Origin: Alkalibacterium sp. AK22
Lineage (GTDB): Bacteria; Bacillota; Bacilli; Lactobacillales; Carnobacteriaceae_A
DNA length: 64,000 nucleotides
Assembly (NCBI RefSeq): GCF_000585255.1
Contig: NZ_JANL01000029.1
Location: 1-64,000 of the forward strand
Direction: 5' to 3'
This document shows, one piece after another, positions 35,145 through 43,582 of this stretch (the first letter of the stretch is position 1; each line of letters starts with the position of its first letter). The translations under genes and the position numbers were made by a program. The notes under the pieces were generated by a model. It was not told where the DNA came from and ran no database searches. It saw only the letters and a program-made list of their open reading frames with translations.

Positions 35145-36119
35145 ATGAGCAAGGAAACACGAATGACTAAACGCCGCCCCAAAAAGAAAAAATCTACAGG
35201 ACGGATTGTGTTCGGTATTGCCTTTCTTCTGTTGAACGTAATGATGCTGGTTGTGGGCGTATTCGTCTGGCAAGCATACAGAGATTTGCGTGCAACAACA
35301 GATGATATGTACGAACCTGTTGAGCAAGAAGCACACACGAGTCGGACAGAAAATCCAGTTGATGTCGATGCGGGAGAAACACCCTTTTCGGTTCTCATCA
35401 TGGGTGTAGATACGGATAGTGATGACAGTATGGTCGGCCGCAGCGATACGCTGATGCTGATGACGGTCAATCCAAACACCGAGACGTCAACCATTTTAAG
35501 TATCCCCAGAGATACCTATACAGAGATTGTAGGACGTGGGACGAATGATAAAATCAACCATGCCTATGCTTTTGGGGGAACGAGCATGACAGTCAACAGT
35601 GTCCAGAATCTGTTGGATGTTCCGGTTGACTACTATGTATCTGTCAACATGGCCAGTATGGTTCAGATTATTGATGCCGTAGGCGGCATTACCATTACCC
35701 CTCCTTTGACCTTTACTCAAGGGAATTATAGTTTTGTAGAAGGCCAACCTACGCAAATGGACGGAACCAAAGCTTTAAGTTACTCAAGAATGCGTAAAAA
35801 CGACCCTGAAGGGGACTATGGGCGCCAGCACAGACAACGACAGGTTATTGAAGGGACCATGCAAAGCATTGCTTCTTTAAACTCTGTCAGCAACTACCGT
35901 TCAATTCTGGCTTCGATGAGTGAAAGCATGCGGACCAATATGAGCTTTGATGATATGGTCGATATGCTGAATAACTACAGAAGTTCGGCTAATAATGTGG
36001 AACAGATGCAGCTGAGAGGTTCAAGCATGTTTATAAATAATATTTACTACGAGCAAATTCCACAAGAAGAACTGAACCGGGTCACGACAGAATTGAAAAC
36101 CCAACTGGAACTCAATTAA
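35145..36119 (+). CDS. LytR-CpsA-Psr (LCP) family wall-polymer attachment protein
   Basis: Membrane-anchored transferase of 324 residues that moves undecaprenyl-linked polymers onto peptidoglycan. A basic N-terminus (RRPKKKKS) and one membrane segment (about 20-42) precede the extracellular LCP domain: FSVLIMGVDTDSDDSMVGRSDTLMLMTVNP, ILSIPRDTYTEI with the conserved Arg-Asp, INHAYAFGG, VDYYVSVNM, ALSYSRMRKNDPEGDYGRQHRQRQVI. I prefer ATG 35145; ATG 35127 and ATG 35163 (with AAGGAA upstream) are alternatives. The enzyme would attach one or more of the polymers made by the flanking blocks. Own promoter and terminator. Confidence 0.9.
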   Translation: MSKETRMTKRRPKKKKSTGRIVFGIAFLLLNVMMLVVGVFVWQAYRDLRATTDDMYEPVEQEAHTSRTENPVDVDAGETPFSVLIMGVDTDSDDSMVGRSDTLMLMTVNPNTETSTILSIPRDTYTEIVGRGTNDKINHAYAFGGTSMTVNSVQNLLDVPVDYYVSVNMASMVQIIDAVGGITITPPLTFTQGNYSFVEGQPTQMDGTKALSYSRMRKNDPEGDYGRQHRQRQVIEGTMQSIASLNSVSNYRSILASMSESMRTNMSFDDMVDMLNNYRSSANNVEQMQLRGSSMFINNIYYEQIPQEELNRVTTELKTQLELN

Positions 36120-36138
36120 AGTAGTGTGACAATAACCA

Positions 36139-36174
36139 TAACCTGTTGTGATATTCGGCACAACAGGTTATTAT
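36139..36174 (+). terminator. Terminator of the LCP gene
   Basis: TAACCTGTTGTG (36139-36150) pairs with CACAACAGGTTA (36159-36170), followed by TTAT. A 12-bp stem, T-poor tail. Confidence 0.7.
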
Positions 36175-36214
36175 GTTATAGAACGCAGGTACATAAATCG
36201 AAAGGACGATGTAA

Positions 36215-37384
36215 ATGAATATTACTGTTGTAGGAATGGGCTATGTGGGCTTATCCAACGCCATCCTTTTAGCACAGAACCATACGGTTAAAGCACTGGA
36301 AGTGATTCAGGAAAAAGTAGACATGATTAACGACAAGCAGTCGCCGATCGTGGACAAGGAAATTTCCGAGTACTTAGCGACTAAAGAGCTAAATTTGGAG
36401 GCTACCTCATCACCTGAAGAAGCCTACAGCCATCACCCAGAATATGTTGTGATTGCTGCCCCAACCAATTATGATGACAAAACCAACTATTTTGATACCT
36501 CACTGGTTGAAGCAGTCATCGAAGACGTACTGAAATACGCACCTAATGCAACCATGATTATCAAATCAACGATTCCTGTTGGCTATACACTGGAATTAAG
36601 AAATAAATACAAAACAGACAACATTATCTTCTCACCAGAATTTTTGAGAGAAGGCAATGCGCTCTATGATAACCTTTATCCAAGCCGAATTATCTTAGGT
36701 GAAGTATCTGAGCGTGCGCAGACATTTGCGGACCTTTTAGTAGAAGGAGCCATCAAAGAAGACGTGGATGTCCTGTTGATGAAGTCTACTGAAGCAGAAG
36801 CAGTTAAACTCTTTGCCAATACGTATCTGGCTTTACGTGTCGCTTACTTTAATGAACTGGATACCTATGCTGAAGTGCATAATTTGGATTCGAAGTCTAT
36901 TATTGACGGCGTTTCACTCGATCCGCGTATCGGCGACCACTATAACAACCCGTCGTTTGGTTACGGGGGCTACTGCCTGCCAAAAGATACCAAACAGCTG
37001 CTGGCAAACTATGATCAAGTACCAAACAACTTGATTGCGGCAATTGTAGAAGCTAACCGCACGCGTAAAGACTTTGTTTCCGATCAAGTGATTGCTAAGA
37101 ATCCGAAGAAAGTGGGGATTTACCGCTTAGTGATGAAGTCTGGATCAGATAACTTCAGACAAAGTGCGATTCAAGGAATCATGAAGCGCATCAAGGCTAA
37201 AGGGATTGAAGTCGTGGTATATGAGCCCGTTCTGGAAGAAGAAACGTTTTTCAGATCCAAAGTGAACAATGATCTGGAATCGTTTAAATCAGAAGTCGAC
37301 GTCATTGTAGCTAACCGAATAACTGAAGACATCGAAGATGTGAAGCATAAAGTCTATACAAGAGATTTGTATAACGATAACTAA
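36215..37384 (+). CDS. ugd: UDP-glucose 6-dehydrogenase
   Basis: Cytoplasmic enzyme of 389 residues oxidising UDP-glucose to UDP-glucuronate with two NAD. Sequence landmarks are the Rossmann motif [12 protein letters not shown] at 5-16, [57 protein letters not shown], and [14 protein letters not shown] with catalytic Cys254. The roughly 390-residue length is that of the compact E. coli/streptococcal Ugd class. It is followed by its own terminator, then by UDP-glucuronate 4-epimerase, so hexuronic acids are clearly made. UDP-ManNAc dehydrogenase is an alternative but the motifs favour glucose. Confidence 0.92.
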   Translation: MNITVVGMGYVGLSNAILLAQNHTVKALEVIQEKVDMINDKQSPIVDKEISEYLATKELNLEATSSPEEAYSHHPEYVVIAAPTNYDDKTNYFDTSLVEAVIEDVLKYAPNATMIIKSTIPVGYTLELRNKYKTDNIIFSPEFLREGNALYDNLYPSRIILGEVSERAQTFADLLVEGAIKEDVDVLLMKSTEAEAVKLFANTYLALRVAYFNELDTYAEVHNLDSKSIIDGVSLDPRIGDHYNNPSFGYGGYCLPKDTKQLLANYDQVPNNLIAAIVEANRTRKDFVSDQVIAKNPKKVGIYRLVMKSGSDNFRQSAIQGIMKRIKAKGIEVVVYEPVLEEETFFRSKVNNDLESFKSEVDVIVANRITEDIEDVKHKVYTRDLYNDN

Positions 37385-37397
37385 ACTAACACAAGAG

Positions 37398-37430
37398 GGT
37401 CTTCAAGTTAATGACTTGAAGACCTTGTTT
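37398..37430 (+). terminator. Terminator of ugd
   Basis: GGTCTTCAAGT (37398-37408) pairs with ACTTGAAGACC (37414-37424), followed by TTGTTT. Confidence 0.85.
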
Positions 37431-37473
37431 ATATGATGAGACATCAAAAAATAATAAACGAAAGAGTGAGTAG

Positions 37474-38478
37474 ATGAAGGTACTAATCACAGGCGCTGCC
37501 GGCTTTGTCGGCTTTCACCTAAGTAATCAGTTGTTGGATAAAGGGCTGGATGTCGTCGGTCTGGACAATCTGAATGATTACTATGACCCGAAACTTAAAA
37601 CAGACCGTCTGGATATCCTGAAGGAAAGAAAAGGATTCAGTTTCTATAAAATCGACTTGAAAGACAAGTCAGCAGTAGACCAGCTGTTTGAGTACGAACG
37701 CCCGTCACATGTCATCCATCTGGCTGCTCAGGCCGGAGTACGCTATTCCATTGAGAACCCGTATGCCTATGTTGACAGTAATTTGATTGGCTTTATGAAT
37801 ATACTGGAAGCGTGCCGACACTACCCTGTTGAGCACTTGATGTACGCCTCATCCAGTTCAGTCTATGGCGGGAATAAGGTCGCGCCTTTCTCAACAGACC
37901 ACAATGTTGACCATCCAGTTTCTCTGTATGCAGCAACAAAGAAATCCAATGAGCTGATGGCCCACACGTACAGTCATCTTTATGGCATACCGACAACGGG
38001 GCTGAGATTCTTCACTGTATATGGACCTTACGGTCGGCCGGATATGGCGTATTTCTCCTTTACAAAAGCGATTCTGGCGGATGAGACGATTAAAGTCTTT
38101 AATCACGGTAAGATGGAAAGAGACTTTACCTATATCGATGACATTGTTGAAGGAATTGAAAGACTGGTCAAAAAAGCCCCGCAGGCTAATCCTGATTGGG
38201 ACGAGAGCAAAGACGACAACAGTGAAAGCTTTGCTCCTTACAAAGTCTATAATATCGGGAACAATGCTCCGGTTACCTTGATGCACTTTATTGAGGCACT
38301 GGAAAAAGCTGTGGGGAAAGAAGCCAATAAAGAGTATCATCCGATGCAGCCAGGAGATGTAGTCCGCACCTATGCCGACGTGTCTGATTTGGAAAAGGAT
38401 ATTTCCTTCAAGCCGTCCACAAGTATTGAAGATGGACTAGCTAAGTTTGCCAGCTGGTACAAAGAGTATTACAAGTAA
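37474..38478 (+). CDS. UDP-glucuronate 4-epimerase
   Basis: SDR-family epimerase of 334 residues converting UDP-glucuronate to UDP-galacturonate (Cap1J-like). It shows GAAGFVGFHLS (residues 7-17), VVGLDNLNDYYDPKLKTDRLDIL, which is characteristic of glucuronate epimerases rather than GalE, SSSSVYGGN, YAATK as catalytic Tyr-Lys, and FTVYGPYGRPDMAYFSFTKAI. It follows ugd, its substrate supplier, as a separate transcription unit. CGAAAGAGTGAG precedes ATG 37474. Confidence 0.88.
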   Translation: MKVLITGAAGFVGFHLSNQLLDKGLDVVGLDNLNDYYDPKLKTDRLDILKERKGFSFYKIDLKDKSAVDQLFEYERPSHVIHLAAQAGVRYSIENPYAYVDSNLIGFMNILEACRHYPVEHLMYASSSSVYGGNKVAPFSTDHNVDHPVSLYAATKKSNELMAHTYSHLYGIPTTGLRFFTVYGPYGRPDMAYFSFTKAILADETIKVFNHGKMERDFTYIDDIVEGIERLVKKAPQANPDWDESKDDNSESFAPYKVYNIGNNAPVTLMHFIEALEKAVGKEANKEYHPMQPGDVVRTYADVSDLEKDISFKPSTSIEDGLAKFASWYKEYYK

Positions 38479-38497
38479 ACGATAATCATTCCGAGTA

Positions 38498-38539
38498 AAA
38501 ATAGATGGGCTGCAGGAACTGCTAGCGCATCTATTTTTA
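38498..38539 (+). terminator. Terminator of the epimerase gene
   Basis: AAAAATAGATG (38498-38508) pairs with CATCTATTTTT (38529-38539). The loop has its own GCAG/CTGC pairing. Confidence 0.8.
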
Positions 38540-38704
38540 TAGGGTTAATCCTATACAATAGAAGAAAGCGGTTACGATTGAAAAGTGTCTAAAATGTGAA
38601 TAAGAAACAGCAGTTATTTATGGACAAGGTGTGAAAAATGTTCAAAGAGATTTCTAATTGTGATAGTCTGAAGACTGTTAATAATTTAATTTAGCGTGTT
38701 ATAT

Positions 38705-38710
38705 TATAAT
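38705..38710 (+). promoter_or_regulatory. Possible -10 of polysaccharide block C
   Basis: A perfect TATAAT lies 24 bases before the CpsC start in a very AT-rich stretch. No clear -35; TTGTGA at 38658-38663 could belong to an alternative -10 near 38680. AGTCT-GA-AGACT at about 38666 is a small inverted repeat. Confidence 0.35.
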
Positions 38711-38733
38711 CGCTCATAATTCAGGAGGATAAG

Positions 38734-39477
38734 ATGGAAGAAGAAATCAGCTTAGTCGAACTTTTCGACATCATTAAAAAACGGGTAGGAATGATCATTA
38801 ACCTAACACTGATTGGCTTACTGGTCGTCGCATTCTATACCTTTTTCGTCGCTACACCAGAATACAGCTCCACCACTCAACTATTAGTTAACCGGACGCA
38901 GCAGACCGATGCCATTCAGCGTTCAGATATTGATACAAATGTTCAACTGATCAATACATATAAAGATATTATCAAAGGTCCCGTCATTTTGGATGAAGTA
39001 AGAGAGGATCTGAATCTGGACAGTTCTCATTCAGGCTTATCTAATCAGATTAGTATTTCAAATGAAGCCAACTCTCAAGTCTTCTCGATTCGTGTTACAG
39101 ATATTAACCCGTATAACGCAGCTTTGATTGCCAATACGACGGCTTCGGTGTTCAGAGAAAATCTGGATGACATCATGAACGTGGACAACGTCACCGTTAT
39201 TTCTCAGGCAGAACCTAATATCAATCCGATTTCACCGAATCATTCATTGAACTTGGCTATCGGCATTGTACTTGGAGCAATGATTGGAGTCGGTATGGCC
39301 TTCTTGCTAGAATTTTTGGACAATACAGTTAAAGACGAAAAATTTATTGTGGAAGAGATGGGCTGGACAAGTCTGGGACGTATTGCTGAGATGTCAGCTG
39401 AAGAACTAAAAGCTGACGGACGCCAGGCACTGCCTCAGCGTGCTCAAAGCCCAAGCCATGTCAGATCGAGAGTCTAG
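38734..39477 (+). CDS. cpsC: Capsule chain-length/tyrosine-kinase adaptor (CpsC/CapA, Wzz domain)
   Basis: Membrane protein of 247 residues with two membrane segments (about 22-42 and 172-193) around an extracellular Wzz domain (SSTTQLLVNRTQQTDAIQRSDIDTNVQLINTYKDIIKGPVIL). The end of the loop has the Pro-rich NPISPNHSLNLAIGI typical of this class. Its cytoplasmic tail activates the CpsD kinase encoded 11 bases downstream. It starts the C-D-B regulatory trio that controls polymer length and export. AGGAGGATAAG precedes ATG 38734. Confidence 0.9.
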   Translation: MEEEISLVELFDIIKKRVGMIINLTLIGLLVVAFYTFFVATPEYSSTTQLLVNRTQQTDAIQRSDIDTNVQLINTYKDIIKGPVILDEVREDLNLDSSHSGLSNQISISNEANSQVFSIRVTDINPYNAALIANTTASVFRENLDDIMNVDNVTVISQAEPNINPISPNHSLNLAIGIVLGAMIGVGMAFLLEFLDNTVKDEKFIVEEMGWTSLGRIAEMSAEELKADGRQALPQRAQSPSHVRSRV

Positions 39478-39488
39478 GAGGAAGAGAC

Positions 39489-40190
39489 ATGATTTTTAGC
39501 AAAAAGAAAAAAGCAGATACGGGCGAACGCCCAGGTCTAGTAGTTGTAAATAAGCCGTCTTCCGTAGTATCGGAACAGTTCAGAACCATTCGTACTAATA
39601 TCCAGTTCTCGATGGTTGATGAAGATTTAAAGACTGTCGTTGTCACATCAGCGGGCCCAGCGTCAGGCAAATCCACGATTGCTGCAAACTTGGCTGCCAC
39701 TTTTGCCTCAAAAGAAAAGAAAGTCTTGCTTGTCGATGCAGACTTAAGAAAGCCTACTGTACACAAAACATTTAAGGTAAGAAACACAGATGGTCTCACA
39801 ACACTATTGACCGACCGCAACGCACACTTAGATGAAATGATTTACCGCACGCATACAGAAGGGCTTTACACCTTAACAAGTGGGGCCATTCCACCCAACC
39901 CAGCTGAACTGCTAGCGTCCAAGCGTATGGAAGAAATCAAACAGGAAATGCTGGCTTTATTTGACTTGATTATTTTTGATATGCCCCCGGTTTTAGCGGT
40001 TACCGATGCCCAGGTGATGGCCACAAAAGCGGACGGTGTCCTTTTTGTTATCCCACAGGGATCGGCCAATAAAGATGAAGTGATGAAAGCCAAGGATCTT
40101 TTGGAAAAAGTACAGGCTAACGTTTTAGGTGCAGTTCTAAACAGAGTCGACAAGTCAGACGACAGTTACTATTACTATTATGGAGAATAA
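39489..40190 (+). CDS. cpsD: Capsule tyrosine-protein kinase (CpsD/CapB)
   Basis: Bacterial tyrosine kinase of 233 residues. Walker A (SAGPASGKST) lies at about 54-63, Walker A' (VLLVDADLRKPTVHKTF) at about 82-98 and Walker B (LIIFDMPPVLAVTD) near 160. The C-terminus has a cluster of five tyrosines (SYYYYYGE) as autophosphorylation sites, as in CpsD/CapB. It is coupled with CpsC upstream and dephosphorylated by CpsB downstream; phosphorylation cycling governs polymer synthesis. Confidence 0.93.
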   Translation: MIFSKKKKADTGERPGLVVVNKPSSVVSEQFRTIRTNIQFSMVDEDLKTVVVTSAGPASGKSTIAANLAATFASKEKKVLLVDADLRKPTVHKTFKVRNTDGLTTLLTDRNAHLDEMIYRTHTEGLYTLTSGAIPPNPAELLASKRMEEIKQEMLALFDLIIFDMPPVLAVTDAQVMATKADGVLFVIPQGSANKDEVMKAKDLLEKVQANVLGAVLNRVDKSDDSYYYYYGE

Positions 40191-40212
40191 ATAAAAGTGA
40201 GGAGTAAACAAA

Positions 40213-40980
40213 ATGCTGGATTTACATTGTCATATTTTACCAGGATTAGACGACGGCGCTACCACACTGGATGATTCAATTGAGATGGCCCAGCTGGCCG
40301 TATCAGAAGGAATTACTCACATCCTGGCTACTCCTCATCACAAAAATAGAGACTGGATGAACGATAAGAAAAAAGTTATCCAGTCAGTAAGAAGTCTGCA
40401 GGAAGAATTAGACGGCTTAGGCATTGATTTGACCATTTTTCCTGGTCAGGAAATCAGACTATACGGGGAGCTGCTTCAAGATATTGAAAAAGGTGACATT
40501 CTCTTCACGGATGAAAGTCACAATTATCTTCTAATAGAGTTCCCGACGAGTACGATTCCAACCTATGCTTCCCGTCTTTTTTATGATTTGCAGTCCCACG
40601 GAAAAATACCTGTCATCGTTCATCCGGAAAGAAACCACCAGATACTGGAAGACCCGAACAAATTAAAATCCTTTATCGATAAAGGGGCCCTTGCCCAATT
40701 AACTGCCGCTAGCTATACAGGTGGCTTCGGTAAAAAGATTGAAAAAGTAAGCCGCCAGCTGATCGAGGCTAACCTGGTACATATTATTGCCTCAGATGCA
40801 CATAACACGACTAACCGGGCTTTTCATATGCGTGACGCCTATGACAAGCTAGCGAAAGAGTTCGGCCGAAGTAAGCGCAGTGAATTTCATCAGACCACGA
40901 GAGATCTGCTTAATGGAGAAGTTGTAGTAGCCCCGGAAACACACCGCATAAAACAGCCATTTTACTCAAAATGGTTCTAA
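40213..40980 (+). CDS. cpsB: Capsule tyrosine-protein phosphatase (CpsB/CapC, PHP type)
   Basis: Metal-dependent PHP-superfamily phosphatase of 255 residues removing phosphate from CpsD. Conserved metal-binding motifs are visible: LDLHCHILPGLDDG (residues 2-15), ILATPHHK, PGQEIRLYGE, VIVHPERN and ASDAHNT. Length and order match Wzb/CpsB of Gram-positive capsule loci. GTGAGGAG lies before ATG 40213. The order here is C-D-B, whereas classical pneumococcal loci run A-B-C-D. Confidence 0.92.
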   Translation: MLDLHCHILPGLDDGATTLDDSIEMAQLAVSEGITHILATPHHKNRDWMNDKKKVIQSVRSLQEELDGLGIDLTIFPGQEIRLYGELLQDIEKGDILFTDESHNYLLIEFPTSTIPTYASRLFYDLQSHGKIPVIVHPERNHQILEDPNKLKSFIDKGALAQLTAASYTGGFGKKIEKVSRQLIEANLVHIIASDAHNTTNRAFHMRDAYDKLAKEFGRSKRSEFHQTTRDLLNGEVVVAPETHRIKQPFYSKWF

Positions 40981-41005
40981 AAAATAAATAAGAGGAGTGA
41001 ATAAG

Positions 41006-42877
41006 ATGAACCGCAAAGCCAAGCGAGTCATACTGGCATCCTTTGACTTAGGTGTCATCTATTTAGCAGGACTATTCAGTTACATATTCTTAAATCCATA
41101 CGTGGAATTACCGGCACTGTCTATTCGTCTGTCTTTTGTGTTAATTATATTGATATATGGAGCGTGTGCGGTTTACTTCAGACTATTTGACAAAATCAAC
41201 CGGTTTACGAGTATTAAAGAATCTATGATTCATAGCTTAAGTATATCCTTTGCGTTCTTAGTTACAGATTTCTTTAATCTGATGTTCACACCTCTAAGTC
41301 ATCGGTTCCTGTTCCTGTGGTTTTTGTTTACTGTGGTGATCATCCCTGGCAGCCGGATTGCCTGGCGTATCTATACCGAGCATATGCAGCGGAAAGATAA
41401 AATGAATGAAGCAAAGGACCACCCGACGCTTAAAACATTGATTGTTGGCGCAGGACATGGCGGGAGTCTGTTTATTAAAAACCTTAAGAACAATCCCGAG
41501 ATTAACTTCATCGGTATAGCGGACGACGACTTAAATAAGCAAAAAACAACGATATTTGGTGTACCGGTTATTGGGACAACTAAAAACATTAAAAAGCTGG
41601 TCCGTCAGTATGAAATTGATCAAATCACTATCGCGATTCCTTCACTTTCGGCGAAAGACCTGAACCGTATCGTAGAATCGTGTTCAGAATGTAGCGTCAA
41701 AGTGAACCAGATGCCTTCTGTGGAAGATATTGTTAAAGGGACATACAAGATAAATGAGTTTAAAGAAATTGATGTGACCGATCTATTAGGCCGTGAAGAA
41801 GTCAAACTGGATATGGACAAGATTGCCAAGCAAGTGTCCGGCCAGACGGTATTGGTATCTGGAGCAGGGGGTTCAATTGGATCAGAAATCTGCCGTCAGG
41901 TCATGCGTTTTTCTCCGAAGTGTATCCTGCTTTTAGGTCATGGAGAGAATTCGATTTACCTGGTACATAAAGAGCTTAAACCTATTGCAGACAAGAGTGG
42001 CATTGAGCTTACCCCAGTTATTGCGGATATTCAAGACCGTGACCGTATCTTTAGTGTCATGAAGCAGTACAGGCCAGACCGCGTGTATCATGCGGCTGCC
42101 CATAAACATGTACCTCTTATGGAATATAACCCGACTGAAGCAGTCAAGAACAATATATATGGGACTAAGAATATGGCTGAGGGAGCCAAGGCTGCGGGTG
42201 TTAATAGCTTTGTCATGATTTCTACCGATAAAGCTGTGAATCCGCCCAATGTCATGGGGGCGACCAAACGTATTGCTGAAATGATCGTGACAGGTCTTAA
42301 TGAAAAAGGGAAGACGAACTTTGTAGCAGTACGGTTTGGTAATGTACTGGGCAGCCGAGGCAGTGTCATTCCTGTTTTTAAAGAACAAATCAAAAAAGGT
42401 GGACCCATTACGGTTACCGATTTTAGAATGACCCGCTACTTTATGACGATTCCTGAAGCCAGCCGATTGGTTCTGCAGGCAGGATCACTTGCTAAGGGTG
42501 GAGAAATTTTTGTTTTAGATATGGGTGAACCTGTTAAAATTGTTGACTTAGCCAAGAAAATGATTAAGCTGAGTGGGGCCAACAAAGAAGAAGTCAAGAT
42601 TATAGAAGCGGGGATTAGACCCGGTGAAAAACTGTACGAAGAATTGTTGACAGATGAAGAGTCTGCTCAGGAAAAAGTATACGAGAAGATATTTGTTGGC
42701 AAAGTGACTAATGAATCCATAGAGGATGTACTAAAATTCGTTCAATCGGTTGAAAAATTAGGTGATTCACAAATGAAAGAACGTATCATTGATTTTGCTA
42801 ATCCGTCAATAAAGTCAAAAGAAGTGAAAATCGAGACAGGTATAAAAGAAGAAAAAAGTAAGCTAGCTTATGCATGA
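41006..42877 (+). CDS. Membrane UDP-GlcNAc 4,6-dehydratase-type protein (CapD/EpsC)
   Basis: Protein of 623 residues: four N-terminal membrane segments (about 8-115), a Rossmann-like domain (LIVGAGHGGSLF near 145), and an SDR catalytic domain from about 275 (VLVSGAGGSIGSEICRQV). The catalytic element STDKAVNPPNVMGATK has Met in place of the usual SDR Tyr, as in CapD/FlaA1-type dehydratases. It makes a UDP-4-keto-6-deoxy-HexNAc. I chose ATG 41006 after AGAGGAG; the in-frame GTG 40997 lies one base from the ribosome site. The SDR and initiating transferase downstream probably use its product. Confidence 0.88.
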   Translation: MNRKAKRVILASFDLGVIYLAGLFSYIFLNPYVELPALSIRLSFVLIILIYGACAVYFRLFDKINRFTSIKESMIHSLSISFAFLVTDFFNLMFTPLSHRFLFLWFLFTVVIIPGSRIAWRIYTEHMQRKDKMNEAKDHPTLKTLIVGAGHGGSLFIKNLKNNPEINFIGIADDDLNKQKTTIFGVPVIGTTKNIKKLVRQYEIDQITIAIPSLSAKDLNRIVESCSECSVKVNQMPSVEDIVKGTYKINEFKEIDVTDLLGREEVKLDMDKIAKQVSGQTVLVSGAGGSIGSEICRQVMRFSPKCILLLGHGENSIYLVHKELKPIADKSGIELTPVIADIQDRDRIFSVMKQYRPDRVYHAAAHKHVPLMEYNPTEAVKNNIYGTKNMAEGAKAAGVNSFVMISTDKAVNPPNVMGATKRIAEMIVTGLNEKGKTNFVAVRFGNVLGSRGSVIPVFKEQIKKGGPITVTDFRMTRYFMTIPEASRLVLQAGSLAKGGEIFVLDMGEPVKIVDLAKKMIKLSGANKEEVKIIEAGIRPGEKLYEELLTDEESAQEKVYEKIFVGKVTNESIEDVLKFVQSVEKLGDSQMKERIIDFANPSIKSKEVKIETGIKEEKSKLAYA

Positions 42878-42881
42878 AAAC

Positions 42882-42915
42882 AATACTCTAGCCCTGGCAA
42901 TAGGGCTAGAGTATT
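42882..42915 (+). terminator. Long hairpin between the dehydratase and the initiating transferase
   Basis: AATACTCTAGCCCT (42882-42895) pairs perfectly with AGGGCTAGAGTATT (42902-42915). The T-run after it is poor (TACAAG), so it may be only a partial terminator or an RNA-processing structure inside the operon. Confidence 0.5.
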
Positions 42916-42934
42916 TACAAGAGGAGGGGAAATT

Positions 42935-43552
42935 ATGAAGTATCTGCATCTAAAAAGATTCTTAGGTATCGTCCTTTCATTAAGCGGCCTGATAGTCTTA
43001 TCACCTGTTTTTCTAATTTTAATTATTGCAATTAAACTGGACTCAAAAGGTCCGGTACTCTTTAAGCAAAAAAGAGTAGGGAAAAATAAGAAACATTTTT
43101 ACATACTCAAGTTCCGTACGATGCGGATCGATACACCCAATGATACGCCGACTCACTTACTTGAAAATCCCGAACAGTGGATAACCCGCACAGGTAAGTT
43201 TTTAAGAAAAACAAGCCTGGATGAGCTACCTCAAATCATAAACATTTTTAAAGGGGACATGAGCATAGTTGGTCCAAGACCTGCCCTTTGGAATCAGTAT
43301 GACCTAATAGAAGAACGAGATAAATACGGTGCTAATGATGTGCCCGTTGGCTTGACTGGATTAGCACAAATCAGCGGTAGAGATGAACTTGAGATAGATT
43401 TCAAGGCTAAGTTGGACGGTGAGTATGCAAAAAAAATCGGGCTCCTTATGGACATAAAATGTTTCCTCGCGACAATCTTTAGCGTACTTAGAAGTGAAGG
43501 AGTAGTCGAGGGCAAACGACAAAACAGTAACGTAGACTCTATAAATTCTTAA
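42935..43552 (+). CDS. Undecaprenyl-phosphate sugar phosphotransferase (initiating, short form)
   Basis: Short-form initiating transferase of 205 residues, of PglC/EpsL type. A single hydrophobic N-terminal helix (about 9-34) is followed by the catalytic domain: KGPVLFKQKRVGKNKKHFYILKFRTMRIDTPND, TGKFLRKTSLDELPQIINIFKGDMSIVGPRPALWNQ and GLTGLAQISGRDELEIDFKAKLDGEY. Such enzymes typically transfer 6-deoxy-HexNAc or HexNAc 1-phosphates, consistent with the 4,6-dehydratase upstream. GAGGAGGGG precedes ATG 42935. Confidence 0.92.
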   Translation: MKYLHLKRFLGIVLSLSGLIVLSPVFLILIIAIKLDSKGPVLFKQKRVGKNKKHFYILKFRTMRIDTPNDTPTHLLENPEQWITRTGKFLRKTSLDELPQIINIFKGDMSIVGPRPALWNQYDLIEERDKYGANDVPVGLTGLAQISGRDELEIDFKAKLDGEYAKKIGLLMDIKCFLATIFSVLRSEGVVEGKRQNSNVDSINS

Positions 43553-43582
43553 AAATACCTCACTATGCAAGGAGCTCAAATT

